Part shown: piece by piece, positions 7,765 to 16,826 of the stretch
Position numbering within the stretch: position 1 is the stretch's first letter
Layout: the number at the start of each line of letters is the position of its first letter
NCBI GenBank assembly: GCA_964473865.1
Contig: CAYYQN010000012.1
Coordinates: 1 to 64,000, forward strand
Length of the DNA: 64,000 nt
Direction: 5' to 3'
Source of the DNA: CAIMUX01 sp964473865
Lineage (GTDB): Bacteria; Eisenbacteria; RBG-16-71-46; CAIMUX01
Program-made: the position numbers and the translations under genes
The notes under the pieces: generated by a model
What the model saw: only the letters and a program-made list of their open reading frames with translations
Database searches by the model: none
Told to the model about the DNA's origin: nothing

Positions 7765-9923
7765 GTTTTCAGAAGACCGCCTTGATCCTGGCACTTGTGA
7801 CCACGATTCTCCCGGTCGTGGCCGTGGTCCTGCGCGGGCGAGGACGGCGACTGGTGACCCTATCAACGTTGCTGGCGTCCGCGTGCGTTGCGATCATGCT
7901 CGGGACGGTCCTTCGGCTCGTGCAGATCGGGCCGCAGACCAGCCCGGATCGGTGGGTTTTCTTCCTTCTAGGCTCGGCCGCGCCATTGTTGATCGCAGGG
8001 TACGTGTTCTCATTCACTTTCGGTAGAGACCGTGCGGCGGCAGCCCTCCGAGCCTCAGGAAGGACCGCGCTGCTTCTTGGCATCGTCGGCATCGTCTTTC
8101 TGGCCCTATTGCGGCACAAGGGGTTTGTGCGGGGTTACGACTGGGTTGGGGGTGCAGGGACGATCCACCTGGGCGCCGTCGGCAAGGGCTATCTTAGCTA
8201 CCTCCTGGTGGGGATCGTACTGATCGGCTACAACCTGGAGCGGACCTACCGGATCGCTGCGAGCCACGAACGGCATCGTCTCCGCGCGCCGCTGATCGGC
8301 CTGTTCTTCGTTCTGGCGTATCAGACGTTTGTCCTGGCGACGGGAATGCTCTATTCCGGAATCGGTTTGGGCAAGCTGGTGGCGCTGAGCCTCCCGGTCG
8401 CATTCGGTTCGATGGCGGTAGCCTACGGGTTCCTCAAAGGGGCCATCACGGACGTCAATGCGCCGGTCTCGAGAAACATCGTCTACTCCTCCTTCACGGC
8501 CATGGCAGCAGGGCTGTTCGTCCTCGCCATCGGCGCCGCGGCGCAGGTGGCAACGCTGACCCATTGGTCGCCGGACGAGATCCTGCTCGTTTCCAGTGGT
8601 CTTCTGGCGGTCTCGGTCTGCGTGCTTTTTCTGTTCTCCACCAGATTTCAGCGCCGGATCCGCCGGTTCATCGACCGTAACTTCTATGTGAACCGGTATG
8701 ACTATCGGACACAGTGGTCGGCCTTGACGGAGGCACTGAGCAGCGCCACAGACCGTCGTTCCTTGCTGGATCAGGCGGTATCCTTTCTGTGCGAAGTGTT
8801 CGCGACGGACATCGTGACAGTTGGGCTGCGAGATCGAAACCAGGGGCACATCCGGGTTGTGGCCGGCAAGGGGCTGGATGGAGGACCCGATCTTCAGCTG
8901 GAAACCGGCTCCGCCTTATACATCCAGTTGTCCGCAGAGCGGAAGGCACTGCTGCTCGATCGCCAGTCCTCAGATCTTACGTATATCCCGATCTACGCCG
9001 AGAACGGCGAATGGCTGGACGCGACGGCCAGTCGCGTTGTGGCTCCGCTTTTCGATGGTGGCGAGCTTCTGGGAACGATCGGCCTCGAACGAAAGGACGA
9101 GGGCGATCCGTTCAGCTACGAAGACGTCTCACTCCTGGACAGCATCGCCGGGCACATCGGAGCGGCGCTTCGATCCACGGACCTGGCTCGGGAGATCGCT
9201 GAGGCCCGCGAGATGGAGTTGGTTTCGCAGTGGAGCAGCATGCTGCTTCATGACCTCAAGAACTACCTGCATCCGATGCGAATGGTCGCGGCCAATCTGG
9301 AGGAGAACCGGGACCAGCCGGACGTCGCAGCGCTCTGCGCCGAGGACATCCGGCGGGTGGCCGACCGTATGGAAGATCTGGTGCAGCGGCTTTCGGAGTT
9401 GCGCCAGAACCCGACGCTGGGAACGGAGACGTTCTGTCCGAACCAGTTGGTGCGGGAGACGATCCGCAGTCTGCAGATGGAAGATCGACCGGATCTGGAA
9501 GTCCAGCTCGAGTTGGAGGCAACACAGTCGATCCGGGCCGATCGGGAAATGCTTCGTCGGGTGCTGGAAAACCTGGTCACGAACGCCGTCGAGGCGATGT
9601 CCGGAGGCGGAACGCTTCGGATTCGGACGGAGGACCTGCGCGCGAACGGCTGCGCGAAGGTCCAGTTGCTGGTGGCGGACACCGGGAAGGGAATGGACGA
9701 GGAGTTTCTGCGGGAACGGCTGTTCCGGCCGTTCGCGACCACCAAGAAGAGGGGACTGGGCATCGGACTCTATCAGTGCCGGTCGATTGTCCAGGCCCAT
9801 CACGGACAGCTCCGCGTTCGTAGCCGCCCGGGCGAGGGCTCGGTCTTCGAGGTGGAGCTGGAAGGATCGGGGAACGGTCACCCAGACACGAAAGTGGTGA
9901 CGGGACCGCGAGGTGAGGTATGA
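7761..9923 (+). CDS. prsK: PrsK-like membrane histidine kinase
   Basis: A 720-residue sensor kinase. The N-terminal third has about nine hydrophobic segments (to roughly residue 300). A GAF-like domain follows (about 325-475), then a histidine box LLHDLKNYLHPMRMV with His497, and a HATPase_c domain with N-box NLVTNAVEAM, G1 DTGKGMDE and G2 GLGIGLYQC. This layout is that of PrsK, the kinase found in XrtA/PEP-CTERM loci. ATG 7761 overlaps the lipoprotein stop (ATGA) and is preferred over the upstream in-frame start at 7716, which would only add residues read through the lipoprotein gene. The likely partner is the sigma-54 activator encoded directly downstream with another ATGA overlap. Confidence 0.9.
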   Translation: MSFQKTALILALVTTILPVVAVVLRGRGRRLVTLSTLLASACVAIMLGTVLRLVQIGPQTSPDRWVFFLLGSAAPLLIAGYVFSFTFGRDRAAAALRASGRTALLLGIVGIVFLALLRHKGFVRGYDWVGGAGTIHLGAVGKGYLSYLLVGIVLIGYNLERTYRIAASHERHRLRAPLIGLFFVLAYQTFVLATGMLYSGIGLGKLVALSLPVAFGSMAVAYGFLKGAITDVNAPVSRNIVYSSFTAMAAGLFVLAIGAAAQVATLTHWSPDEILLVSSGLLAVSVCVLFLFSTRFQRRIRRFIDRNFYVNRYDYRTQWSALTEALSSATDRRSLLDQAVSFLCEVFATDIVTVGLRDRNQGHIRVVAGKGLDGGPDLQLETGSALYIQLSAERKALLLDRQSSDLTYIPIYAENGEWLDATASRVVAPLFDGGELLGTIGLERKDEGDPFSYEDVSLLDSIAGHIGAALRSTDLAREIAEAREMELVSQWSSMLLHDLKNYLHPMRMVAANLEENRDQPDVAALCAEDIRRVADRMEDLVQRLSELRQNPTLGTETFCPNQLVRETIRSLQMEDRPDLEVQLELEATQSIRADREMLRRVLENLVTNAVEAMSGGGTLRIRTEDLRANGCAKVQLLVADTGKGMDEEFLRERLFRPFATTKKRGLGIGLYQCRSIVQAHHGQLRVRSRPGEGSVFEVELEGSGNGHPDTKVVTGPRGEV

Positions 9924-11347
9924 GCGCGTCGGCACTCGCTGATACTGGACCACCGCGATTGCTGATCGTCGACGACGATCCGTCAATCCTGAGCCAGCTC
10001 AGCCTGGCACTTAGACGGGACTACAGCGTCAAGACAGCGAACTGCTCGCGGGTCGCATGGGATCTGATCTGCAAGGAGCACCCGGATCTCGTAACGCTGG
10101 ACCTGGCGTTGGATGGCAACAGCCCGGAGTCCGGCTTTGACCTGCTGGAGAAGTGCCTCGATTTCGACCCCTTCATGAAGGTCATTCTGATCACAGGCAA
10201 CGACGAGGATCGAAACGCGCGGCGGGCGATCGAGCAGGGAGCGGCGGATTTCTTCGGCAAGCCGGTCGATGTCCAGGAGCTACGTGTCCTTCTGCGGCGC
10301 GTCCTTACGCGGGGACGGCTGGAGCGGCAAAACGCTGAGTTGATCCGAAACCTGGGCGACGAACGTCGGCTAGGCTCGATCCTTGGCCAGAGTCCGGCGA
10401 TGAAATCGCTGTTTCGCGACATCGGCCGGGTCGCGCCGGTAGACGTGTCGGTCCTGGTTCTGGGCGAGAGCGGCACGGGCAAGGAGATGGTCGCCAAGGA
10501 GATACGGCGCCTGAGCGGCCGTGCGACCAAGCCGTTTGTCAGCATCAACTGCGCGGCGATCCCGGAGAGTCTCATGGAGGCCGAGCTTTTCGGGCACGAG
10601 AAGGGCGCCTTCACGAGTGCGCACGTCGCCCGGGTCGGTCGGCTCGAGCTGGCGGACGGCGGGACGGTTTTTCTCGACGAAGTCGGCGAGCTACCACTGA
10701 TGCTTCAAGTGAAACTGCTGCGCTTTCTGCAGGATCACCAGGTCGAACGAGTGGGCGGGCGCGAGACGATTGACCTGAACGTCCGGGTGATCGCGGCCAC
10801 CAGCCGGAATCTGGAAGAGGAGGTGAGGATCGGTCGGTTCCGTGAGGACCTCTACTACCGGCTTTGTGTCGTTACCTTGAAACTCCCCCCCCTGCGGGAG
10901 CGGGGAGAGGATGTCATGCTTCTGGCCCAGTACTTCCTGGAACGGTACGCAGGCGAGTTTGCGAAAGGTCGGGTGACGCTCATGGCCGGGGCCCGTCGCG
11001 CGCTCCAGGCTTACGAGTGGCCGGGTAACGTTCGTGAGATGGAGAACAAGATACAGCGCGCAGTTCTGATGGCATCCAGCCGTCACTTGGAGGCCAGGGA
11101 TCTCGGACTGGAGGATGCTCCGGACTCCGCCCGGTCGCTGTCACTCAGGGAGACCCGCGACGAGGCGGAGCGACGCAGAGTTATCGACGTGCTACGACAG
11201 ACGGAGGGCAATATCTCGAAGGCCGCACAGGTGCTTAGGGTCTCACGACCGAGCCTGCACGAGCTCCTGGCCAAGCAGGGGATCAATGCTCGGGAGTACC
11301 GGATCCATCAACATCGCGCGGGAAACGTAGATCCGGGGGATCGTTAA
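9920..11347 (+). CDS. prsR: PrsR-like sigma-54-dependent response regulator
   Basis: 475 residues in the NtrC layout. A receiver domain starts with IVDDDPS and has its probable phospho-acceptor at Asp61 (LVTLDLAL). An AAA+ domain carries Walker A GESGTGKE, the sigma-54 contact loop GAFTSA and Walker B GTVFLDEVGELP. A C-terminal Fis-type helix-turn-helix is visible (about 425-465, TEGNISKAAQVLRVSRPSL). It is the expected output of the kinase encoded just upstream. In known XrtA systems PrsR acts with sigma-54 at promoters of sorted proteins and of the EPS genes. A sigma-54-like site at 27137 in this window is a candidate target. Confidence 0.92.
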   Translation: MSASALADTGPPRLLIVDDDPSILSQLSLALRRDYSVKTANCSRVAWDLICKEHPDLVTLDLALDGNSPESGFDLLEKCLDFDPFMKVILITGNDEDRNARRAIEQGAADFFGKPVDVQELRVLLRRVLTRGRLERQNAELIRNLGDERRLGSILGQSPAMKSLFRDIGRVAPVDVSVLVLGESGTGKEMVAKEIRRLSGRATKPFVSINCAAIPESLMEAELFGHEKGAFTSAHVARVGRLELADGGTVFLDEVGELPLMLQVKLLRFLQDHQVERVGGRETIDLNVRVIAATSRNLEEEVRIGRFREDLYYRLCVVTLKLPPLRERGEDVMLLAQYFLERYAGEFAKGRVTLMAGARRALQAYEWPGNVREMENKIQRAVLMASSRHLEARDLGLEDAPDSARSLSLRETRDEAERRRVIDVLRQTEGNISKAAQVLRVSRPSLHELLAKQGINAREYRIHQHRAGNVDPGDR

Positions 11348-11365
11348 GAAGGGGAGGGGCGCCCC

Positions 11366-12145
11366 ATGCACATGGTGAACAGCACATACGGTGTCAAGGA
11401 CAGCCGCCAGGCGGAAGCGCCGCGGCCGCGCTTCAACTTCGCTGTCTGGACAGACCTGCCGCCGCTGCCGCGCGAAATCCACGCGGCCGATGGGGCGGGA
11501 CTGCCCTCCGTCGGCATGAGCGATCGGGTGACGGCGCTCTTGATGCTGATTCCGCTGGCGCCGGTCCTGGCACTGGTGGCGTTGGCAATCAAGATCGACT
11601 CGCCGAGGGGCCCGATGCTGTACCGACAGGAACGTGTGGGGCTGGATCGTCGCCGTCGGACAACCGCTGACGCGACGAGGAACGAGCGCCGGCGAACGCG
11701 CGGAGTTGGATGCCCGTTCGAGATCTACAAGTTCCGCACCATGATTCCGGATGCGGAACACCAGACCGGGCCAGTGTGGGCCACGGAGCGCGACCCGAGG
11801 ATCACTCGCGTAGGACGCATCCTGCGCAAGCTACGCATCGACGAGATCCCGCAACTGATCAATGTGCTCAGGGGTGAGATGAGACTTATCGGACCCCGGC
11901 CGGAGCGGCCGTTTTTCGTTGGCCAACTCGCGAGCGAGATTCCACACTACGGCGATCGGCAGAGGGTTCCTCCGGGTATCACCGGGCTAGCGCAGGTCAA
12001 GCGACACTACGACGCGACGGTGCAAGATGTCCGTACGAAGGTCAAGTACGACGTCTACTACGTGAACAACCGCAGCTGGCTACTCGACCTCAAGATCATG
12101 ATCATGACGATCGACGTGATGCTTCTGGGGAGGGGGGCGCGGTAG
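11366..12145 (+). CDS. Priming sugar transferase (bacterial sugar transferase / PglC-WcaJ family)
   Basis: A 259-residue membrane enzyme expected to transfer a sugar-1-phosphate to undecaprenyl phosphate, the first step of repeat-unit assembly. A single re-entrant hydrophobic segment (about 55-78) is followed by the family motifs KIDSPRGPMLYRQERVG, YKFRTM, LRIDEIPQLINVLRGEM and GPRPERP. It lacks the multi-spanning N-terminal region of WcaJ-type enzymes, so it is a minimal PglC-like form, though with a 50-residue N-terminal extension. An insert of basic residues (DRRRRTTADATRNERRRTR) lies between the Q-E-R-V-G and Y-K-F-R-T-M motifs. ATG 11366 follows a GGGGAGGGG Shine-Dalgarno-like run. Confidence 0.9.
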   Translation: MHMVNSTYGVKDSRQAEAPRPRFNFAVWTDLPPLPREIHAADGAGLPSVGMSDRVTALLMLIPLAPVLALVALAIKIDSPRGPMLYRQERVGLDRRRRTTADATRNERRRTRGVGCPFEIYKFRTMIPDAEHQTGPVWATERDPRITRVGRILRKLRIDEIPQLINVLRGEMRLIGPRPERPFFVGQLASEIPHYGDRQRVPPGITGLAQVKRHYDATVQDVRTKVKYDVYYVNNRSWLLDLKIMIMTIDVMLLGRGAR

Positions 12146-12175
12146 GCATTCGGTGCGGTTTGTGAGACGGGGACC

Positions 12176-13387
12176 ATGCACAGCACACAAAGGACAGACA
12201 TCTCGGTTCTACCGCCGGCGGTGGTGGCTATAGGGCCGGAGGCTCCCCGCAAGGGCACTGTCTGTCATCTGATCGCGAGCGGCTTTGTCGGGGGACCGGA
12301 GAAACAGATACTGGAAATCAGCTCTCGCCTGACGGGCATGGGATGGAGCGTGGTCGTTGGGTCGTTTCGGGAGAATCGGAGGTCCGTTGGGATCACGGAC
12401 GCAGCCAGGGAGCGGGGGATTGCGACCTTCCTGATCGACACACAGTCGCCATTCGACCCGGATTCTGTGCGACAGCTCAGGCGACACTTGCGCAATAACG
12501 CAGTGGAGGTACTGATCACACACGGGTACAAGCCCAACCTGATTGGGTACCTGGCCACCCGCGGCCTGGCGGTTTCCCAGGTGCCGATCGTACGGGGTTA
12601 TACGGCCGAGGATTGGAAGGTCCGGTTGTACGAGAATCTGGATCGATGGCTGTTGCGCAGGTGTGATCGGGTACTATGCGTCTCTGAGGGGACGAGACTG
12701 CGAATGGTTGGACACGGACTTCGGCCCGATCGGATCCGTGTGGTGCAAAACGCGGTAGCCGTAGAACGGGAGGTCCATCCCGTTGACTTGCGGAGGGAGT
12801 TCCAGCTCCCGTCAGACGCAAAGGTTGCAGTGGCCGCCGGCCGGTTGAGTCCCGAGAAAGGGCACCGCTTCCTCGTCGACGCCGTCGGTCTGCTTCGGGA
12901 CCGGCGGCCGCCCGTTAACCTGGTGATCCTTGGGGCGGGGAGGGAGGAGGCGCGGCTGCGAGAACAGATCCAGGACGCGGGCCTGGGCTGTAGGGTCGTG
13001 CTCGGGGGATTCCGGAACGAAGTGCCCTGCTATCTCGCCGGTGCAGACGTGGTTGTGAACCCGTCCCTGACGGAAGGGTTGCCGAATGTTCTCCTGGAAG
13101 CGCTGTCGGTGGGCGCCCCGGTAGTAGCCACGGACGTCGGGGGCACCGGTGAGCTCATCGTTTCGGGCCGGACTGGACGTCTTGTTCCAGCGGGGAGTTC
13201 TCAGGCGCTGGCCGACGCCATCGACCGGGCGCTGGCCGCGCCGTCCGAATCCCGGGCCATGGCGGAGACGGGACGGAGGCTCGTCGCCACGTCGTTCACG
13301 TTTGACCGCCAGGCCGGACGGTGGGCGAGTCTCCTCGCCGATGCGGTGCCGTTGCGGGCTTCCCGCTTCCCTTCGGAGCACAAATGA
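12176..13387 (+). CDS. Glycosyltransferase family 4 (GT-B fold)
   Basis: 403 residues. The N-terminal half has the acceptor-side GT-B signature GFVGGPEKQILEISSRL. The C-terminal half has AAGRLSPEKGHRFLVDAV, a nucleotide-sugar-binding region with NPSLTEGLPNVLLEAL (E-x7-E type motif) and PVVATDVGGTGELI. It probably adds one sugar to the lipid-linked repeat unit. The donor and linkage cannot be read from sequence. It lies 30 bases after the priming transferase and overlaps the chain-length gene by ATGA, so it belongs to the same operon. Confidence 0.88.
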   Translation: MHSTQRTDISVLPPAVVAIGPEAPRKGTVCHLIASGFVGGPEKQILEISSRLTGMGWSVVVGSFRENRRSVGITDAARERGIATFLIDTQSPFDPDSVRQLRRHLRNNAVEVLITHGYKPNLIGYLATRGLAVSQVPIVRGYTAEDWKVRLYENLDRWLLRRCDRVLCVSEGTRLRMVGHGLRPDRIRVVQNAVAVEREVHPVDLRREFQLPSDAKVAVAAGRLSPEKGHRFLVDAVGLLRDRRPPVNLVILGAGREEARLREQIQDAGLGCRVVLGGFRNEVPCYLAGADVVVNPSLTEGLPNVLLEALSVGAPVVATDVGGTGELIVSGRTGRLVPAGSSQALADAIDRALAAPSESRAMAETGRRLVATSFTFDRQAGRWASLLADAVPLRASRFPSEHK

Positions 13388-15057
13388 GTTGGGCGCCAAC
13401 GGACAGACCGATCGACCTGCGGCAGTACTGGCGGATGTTCTGCCGGCGCAAGGGGCTGATCCTTCTGTGCGCTGCTGCGACCTTCACCACCGCCGCGGTC
13501 ACGCTCGTCTTCGTTCCCAAGGAGTATGAGTCCCAGGTCACCCTCATGATCGACGATAGCCAGGCACTCTCGGCGGACATTCGGCGAGTCGTAGGGGGTG
13601 TGATGGATGCCCCGGCGGCGGGATACAAGGTCGACGAGCAGCGAATGGGAAAGCTAGTGGGCCGAATTCGCAGTCGGCCGTTTCTGGAGCGAGTCGTGCG
13701 ACTGCTGAGAATGAACGAGGATCCCGTTGTGCGGGCCAGAGCGCAGGAGAAGCTGCGAAGGCAGCCGGGACTTAGCGTCGATGAGATGTCCGTGCGATTG
13801 CTGGTTGGCAGCCTTCAGGCTCGGATCCGATTCAGCTCTCCAGGGATAGGACTGTACAAGGTTTCGGTCGCAGACTACAGCGCGGAAAACGCCCAAACGC
13901 TGGCAAGATGGATCAGCCAACTCTTCGTCGACGTATCCAGCCAGAGCTCTATCGACCGGCTCCGGGCGGCCCACGAGTTTGGTGCGGAGCAGGCCCGGAT
14001 CTACGAAGAACAGCTTCGCAAGTCAGAGGAAGCGCTCGGGGACTTCAAGGCCGGGATGATCGAGCGGGCGCAAGCGCGACAGATGGTTCGTGCAGAGAAT
14101 CTGCCGTTTGCAGAGCGTATGCGCGACCGTGTCGGTACCGATGTCACGGAGGCGCGGGATCGAGTAGCGGCGTCAGCGGAGAGCCTTTCCGCCCGTGGCA
14201 TGGAGTCTGATTACGTCAGCGTATCGGATGAACCGTCGGTGCGGGACCTGACCGGCCGTTTGACGGCAGCCCTCAAGGAGGGCTTGATCTCGGGGTTGGC
14301 GGCGCCGGGAGCGGCAGGCGTGTGGCGGCCCGAAGGTGACTACCCGGTGCTACGCGGCTGGCTGCAGCAGGAAGTCCAGAACCAGATCATGAATCGGCAT
14401 CCGGAGTATGGGCAGGAAGCATCTCGCTTGGCCGCGAGCGCCGTCTTCGCGAGAATCGACTTTGCCGTCCTGAAAGCGGGATCGGAATTGCTGGAAGGGG
14501 CGATATCGAGTTACCGGAGAGAGGCCCAGTCGACGCCGCAGGACGAGATCGAGCTGGCCCGATTGGAGACGGAGGTGACGAACAAACGGGAACTCCTTCA
14601 GTCGTTCCGGGGACAGTTGGTGGCAAGCGACATCAGCCAGGCAGTCGAGGTTACCAACTTGGGCCTCAAGATGGAGATTCTCGACCCCGCAAGCCTTCCC
14701 CTGGAGCCTAGTCGACCCAACAAGGCGAAGATCCTCCTTGCAGCTTTGTTGCTCGGTCCTTTGATCGGAGTGGGAATTGCGTTCCTTAGTGAGACCATGG
14801 ATCCGACTCTAAGATCTCTTGAGGACTTCACAAGGGTGATGCCGGAACCAGTTCTGGGTGCAACACCGCTGCTCTCACGCCTGCCGACTCGCCGGAACTG
14901 GCTACGAAGGCACTGGGCGTCAGTAAGTCTTGTGGGCATGTTGCTCGTGGCCGGCCTTCTGGTAGCAGCTCGCGCCACTCTTCTGAAGAACATAGTAACG
15001 GAGGGACGACCGGTTGAGATGAAGATTCCGGAAGGACAGCCGCATGAAAGTCCTTGA
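13384..15057 (+). CDS. GumC/Wzc-type polysaccharide chain-length determinant (no kinase domain)
   Basis: 557 residues with a membrane segment near residues 24-44 and another near 512-532. Between them is a periplasmic domain with a long coiled-coil (about 180-270 and 360-440), as expected for the polysaccharide co-polymerase family. No Walker motifs follow the second membrane segment; that function is supplied by the next gene. ATG 13384 overlaps the GT4 stop (ATGA); the open frame begins earlier at 13321 but that part reads through the GT4 gene. Compared with GumC-type proteins the length is normal. The C-terminal cytoplasmic tail is short (about 20 residues), probably contacting the CpsD-like ATPase. 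Confidence 0.88.
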   Translation: MSWAPTDRPIDLRQYWRMFCRRKGLILLCAAATFTTAAVTLVFVPKEYESQVTLMIDDSQALSADIRRVVGGVMDAPAAGYKVDEQRMGKLVGRIRSRPFLERVVRLLRMNEDPVVRARAQEKLRRQPGLSVDEMSVRLLVGSLQARIRFSSPGIGLYKVSVADYSAENAQTLARWISQLFVDVSSQSSIDRLRAAHEFGAEQARIYEEQLRKSEEALGDFKAGMIERAQARQMVRAENLPFAERMRDRVGTDVTEARDRVAASAESLSARGMESDYVSVSDEPSVRDLTGRLTAALKEGLISGLAAPGAAGVWRPEGDYPVLRGWLQQEVQNQIMNRHPEYGQEASRLAASAVFARIDFAVLKAGSELLEGAISSYRREAQSTPQDEIELARLETEVTNKRELLQSFRGQLVASDISQAVEVTNLGLKMEILDPASLPLEPSRPNKAKILLAALLLGPLIGVGIAFLSETMDPTLRSLEDFTRVMPEPVLGATPLLSRLPTRRNWLRRHWASVSLVGMLLVAGLLVAARATLLKNIVTEGRPVEMKIPEGQPHESP

Positions 15058-15808
15058 TCAACTGAACGATAACTGGCTCATGGCAACGGAGATTCACAAG
15101 CTTGAAGCGCGGCTGTGGCGTAGATCGAAGAGAGACGGAATCCGAGTAGTTGTGTTCTCCAGCGCGAGCCGGGGCGATGGAAAGAGCACGACCGTAGCCT
15201 GCCTCGCGGTCGCACTCGGACTCTACCCGGATCGTCGCGTCCTGGCAATCGACATGGATCTCAGAGAGCCGCAACTTCACTCGTACTTCGAGGCTAACGT
15301 AGTCACAGGGCTTGGGGACGTGCTCCGAGGCACGCACCGGATCGAGAAAGCGATCATCAAGACCGAACTCCCGAGCCTTGACCTCCTCCTGCCCGACCCC
15401 AGGGGAGAGGATCCTGCGCTCCTACTTCGAACGCCGGAGCTCTGGCAGATGTTCGTCCATCTTCGAAGAACCTATGACCTCGTCCTCATGGATGTGCCGG
15501 CCATGATCCCTGTTCCTGACACCTCGATGCTGCTGCCTCTAGCCGACGGGGTGATCCTGCTGGCCATGGCCGGCAAGACGACCAAGCATGAGCTGAGCAC
15601 TGCCCGCGAACTCTGTCTGGGAATGGAGGCAAACATACTCGGCCTGGTGATCGGGAATCTACAGGAGGCGCTGCCGGAGCGAGGCTACGGATATTCGAAC
15701 AGCTACGGGTATTACAGGGGCAATGGGAAGCCTAGAGCGCAAACCTCAGCAGGAGAAGAGGCCGCGACCCTTCCGGGGGACCACCATGACCACGCGGGCC
15801 AAGAGTAG
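15044..15808 (+). CDS. CpsD/CapB-type tyrosine autokinase ATPase
   Basis: A 254-residue P-loop protein that pairs with the chain-length protein encoded just upstream (14-base overlap). Visible: Walker A SRGDGKSTT near residue 45, Walker A' VLAIDMDLREPQ near 66-77, Walker B DLVLMDVPA near 145. A tyrosine cluster near the C-terminus (YGYSNSYGYY, about 211-220) is the usual autophosphorylation site of bacterial tyrosine kinases. Phosphorylation cycling controls polymer length and export in characterised homologues. The tail after the tyrosines (about 34 residues) is unusually long and overlaps the next gene. Confidence 0.88.
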   Translation: MKVLDQLNDNWLMATEIHKLEARLWRRSKRDGIRVVVFSSASRGDGKSTTVACLAVALGLYPDRRVLAIDMDLREPQLHSYFEANVVTGLGDVLRGTHRIEKAIIKTELPSLDLLLPDPRGEDPALLLRTPELWQMFVHLRRTYDLVLMDVPAMIPVPDTSMLLPLADGVILLAMAGKTTKHELSTARELCLGMEANILGLVIGNLQEALPERGYGYSNSYGYYRGNGKPRAQTSAGEEAATLPGDHHDHAGQE

Positions 15809-16817
15809 GCCTGGCCCTGTCGTCTCGGTGGTCCTTCCGGTGCTGAATGAGGCCCGGGACATTGAGCGACTGCTTTGGGTTCTGCTGAAGCAAAGACCGC
15901 CAGAGGGGGGCTTCGAGGTTGTGGTTGCGGACGGGGGGTCCACGGACGGAACCCGAGAGATTGTTGGGAAGCTGAAGAGGCAGTGGCCTAACCTTCGGCT
16001 TGTTGACAATCCCAAACGGCTCAGTAGTGCCGGGAGAAACGCGGGCGCTCGTGCCTCGAGGGGGCGGTACGTGATGTTTTTGGACGGTCATTGCTCGATT
16101 CCCCGCGATGACTATCTGATCAGACTCGTGGAGATCTTCGAGAAGACCGGAGCGCACTGTCTATGTCGGCCGCAGCCTCTGTTGCCTATGGCCGAAGGCG
16201 TCTGGGGCCGTGCCATAGCCACGGCGCGACATTCCTTTCTTGGACACAACGTGGGTTCCGATATCTACACTGGGGAGGCGGGATTCACTGACCCGCGGTC
16301 GGCGGGAGCGGCATACCAACGAATGGTCATCGAAGAACTGGGCGGCTACGATGAGCGTTTTGACGCTTGTGAGGACGTGGAGTTCAACCACAGGGTTTCG
16401 CGTGCGGGTTTCCTTTCCTATATCGACCCGGACTTGGCCGTGCACTACGTGCCAAGAAGCGACTTGCCTAGTCTGTTTCGTCAGATGGGTCGGTACGGGC
16501 GCGGACGCGCACGTCTCGCGGCGCTGCCATCCGGTCCGATACCCTGGGCACTGGTGGGGAGTACCCTGGCTGTGGTCTCGGTGATTACCTCCTTTGTTCT
16601 CGGCGGTTCGACCATTGCGCTTTCGGCTTCGGAGGTCGTCGCTGGCGTGTGGCTGGCGCTGGCAACATGCGAGAGTGTCCGCTTGGCAAGGTCTCCGGGC
16701 TGTGCCGCTCGACTGGGAATGGCGATGGCGACGATCCACGCCGGCCTCGTGCTTGGGTTCTGGCGCGGCCTTCTTGAGTTTCATCGATTTCACAAGCCCA
16801 TCTCCAAAGGCCGATAG
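15786..16817 (+). CDS. Glycosyltransferase family 2 (ExoA-like)
   Basis: 343 residues with a GT-A fold start VSVVLPVLNEARDIERLL, the donor-binding DGGSTDGTREIV, the metal-binding MFLDGHCSIP and an ED motif CEDVEFNHRV. One or two hydrophobic segments lie near the C-terminus (about 265-335), as in ExoA-type enzymes of succinoglycan synthesis. ATG 15786 has a GGGGGA Shine-Dalgarno site and is preferred to the in-frame ATG 15723, which lies inside the kinase gene. It overlaps the kinase gene by 23 bases. Confidence 0.87.
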   Translation: MTTRAKSRPGPVVSVVLPVLNEARDIERLLWVLLKQRPPEGGFEVVVADGGSTDGTREIVGKLKRQWPNLRLVDNPKRLSSAGRNAGARASRGRYVMFLDGHCSIPRDDYLIRLVEIFEKTGAHCLCRPQPLLPMAEGVWGRAIATARHSFLGHNVGSDIYTGEAGFTDPRSAGAAYQRMVIEELGGYDERFDACEDVEFNHRVSRAGFLSYIDPDLAVHYVPRSDLPSLFRQMGRYGRGRARLAALPSGPIPWALVGSTLAVVSVITSFVLGGSTIALSASEVVAGVWLALATCESVRLARSPGCAARLGMAMATIHAGLVLGFWRGLLEFHRFHKPISKGR

Positions 16818-16826
16818 GAGTCGATC

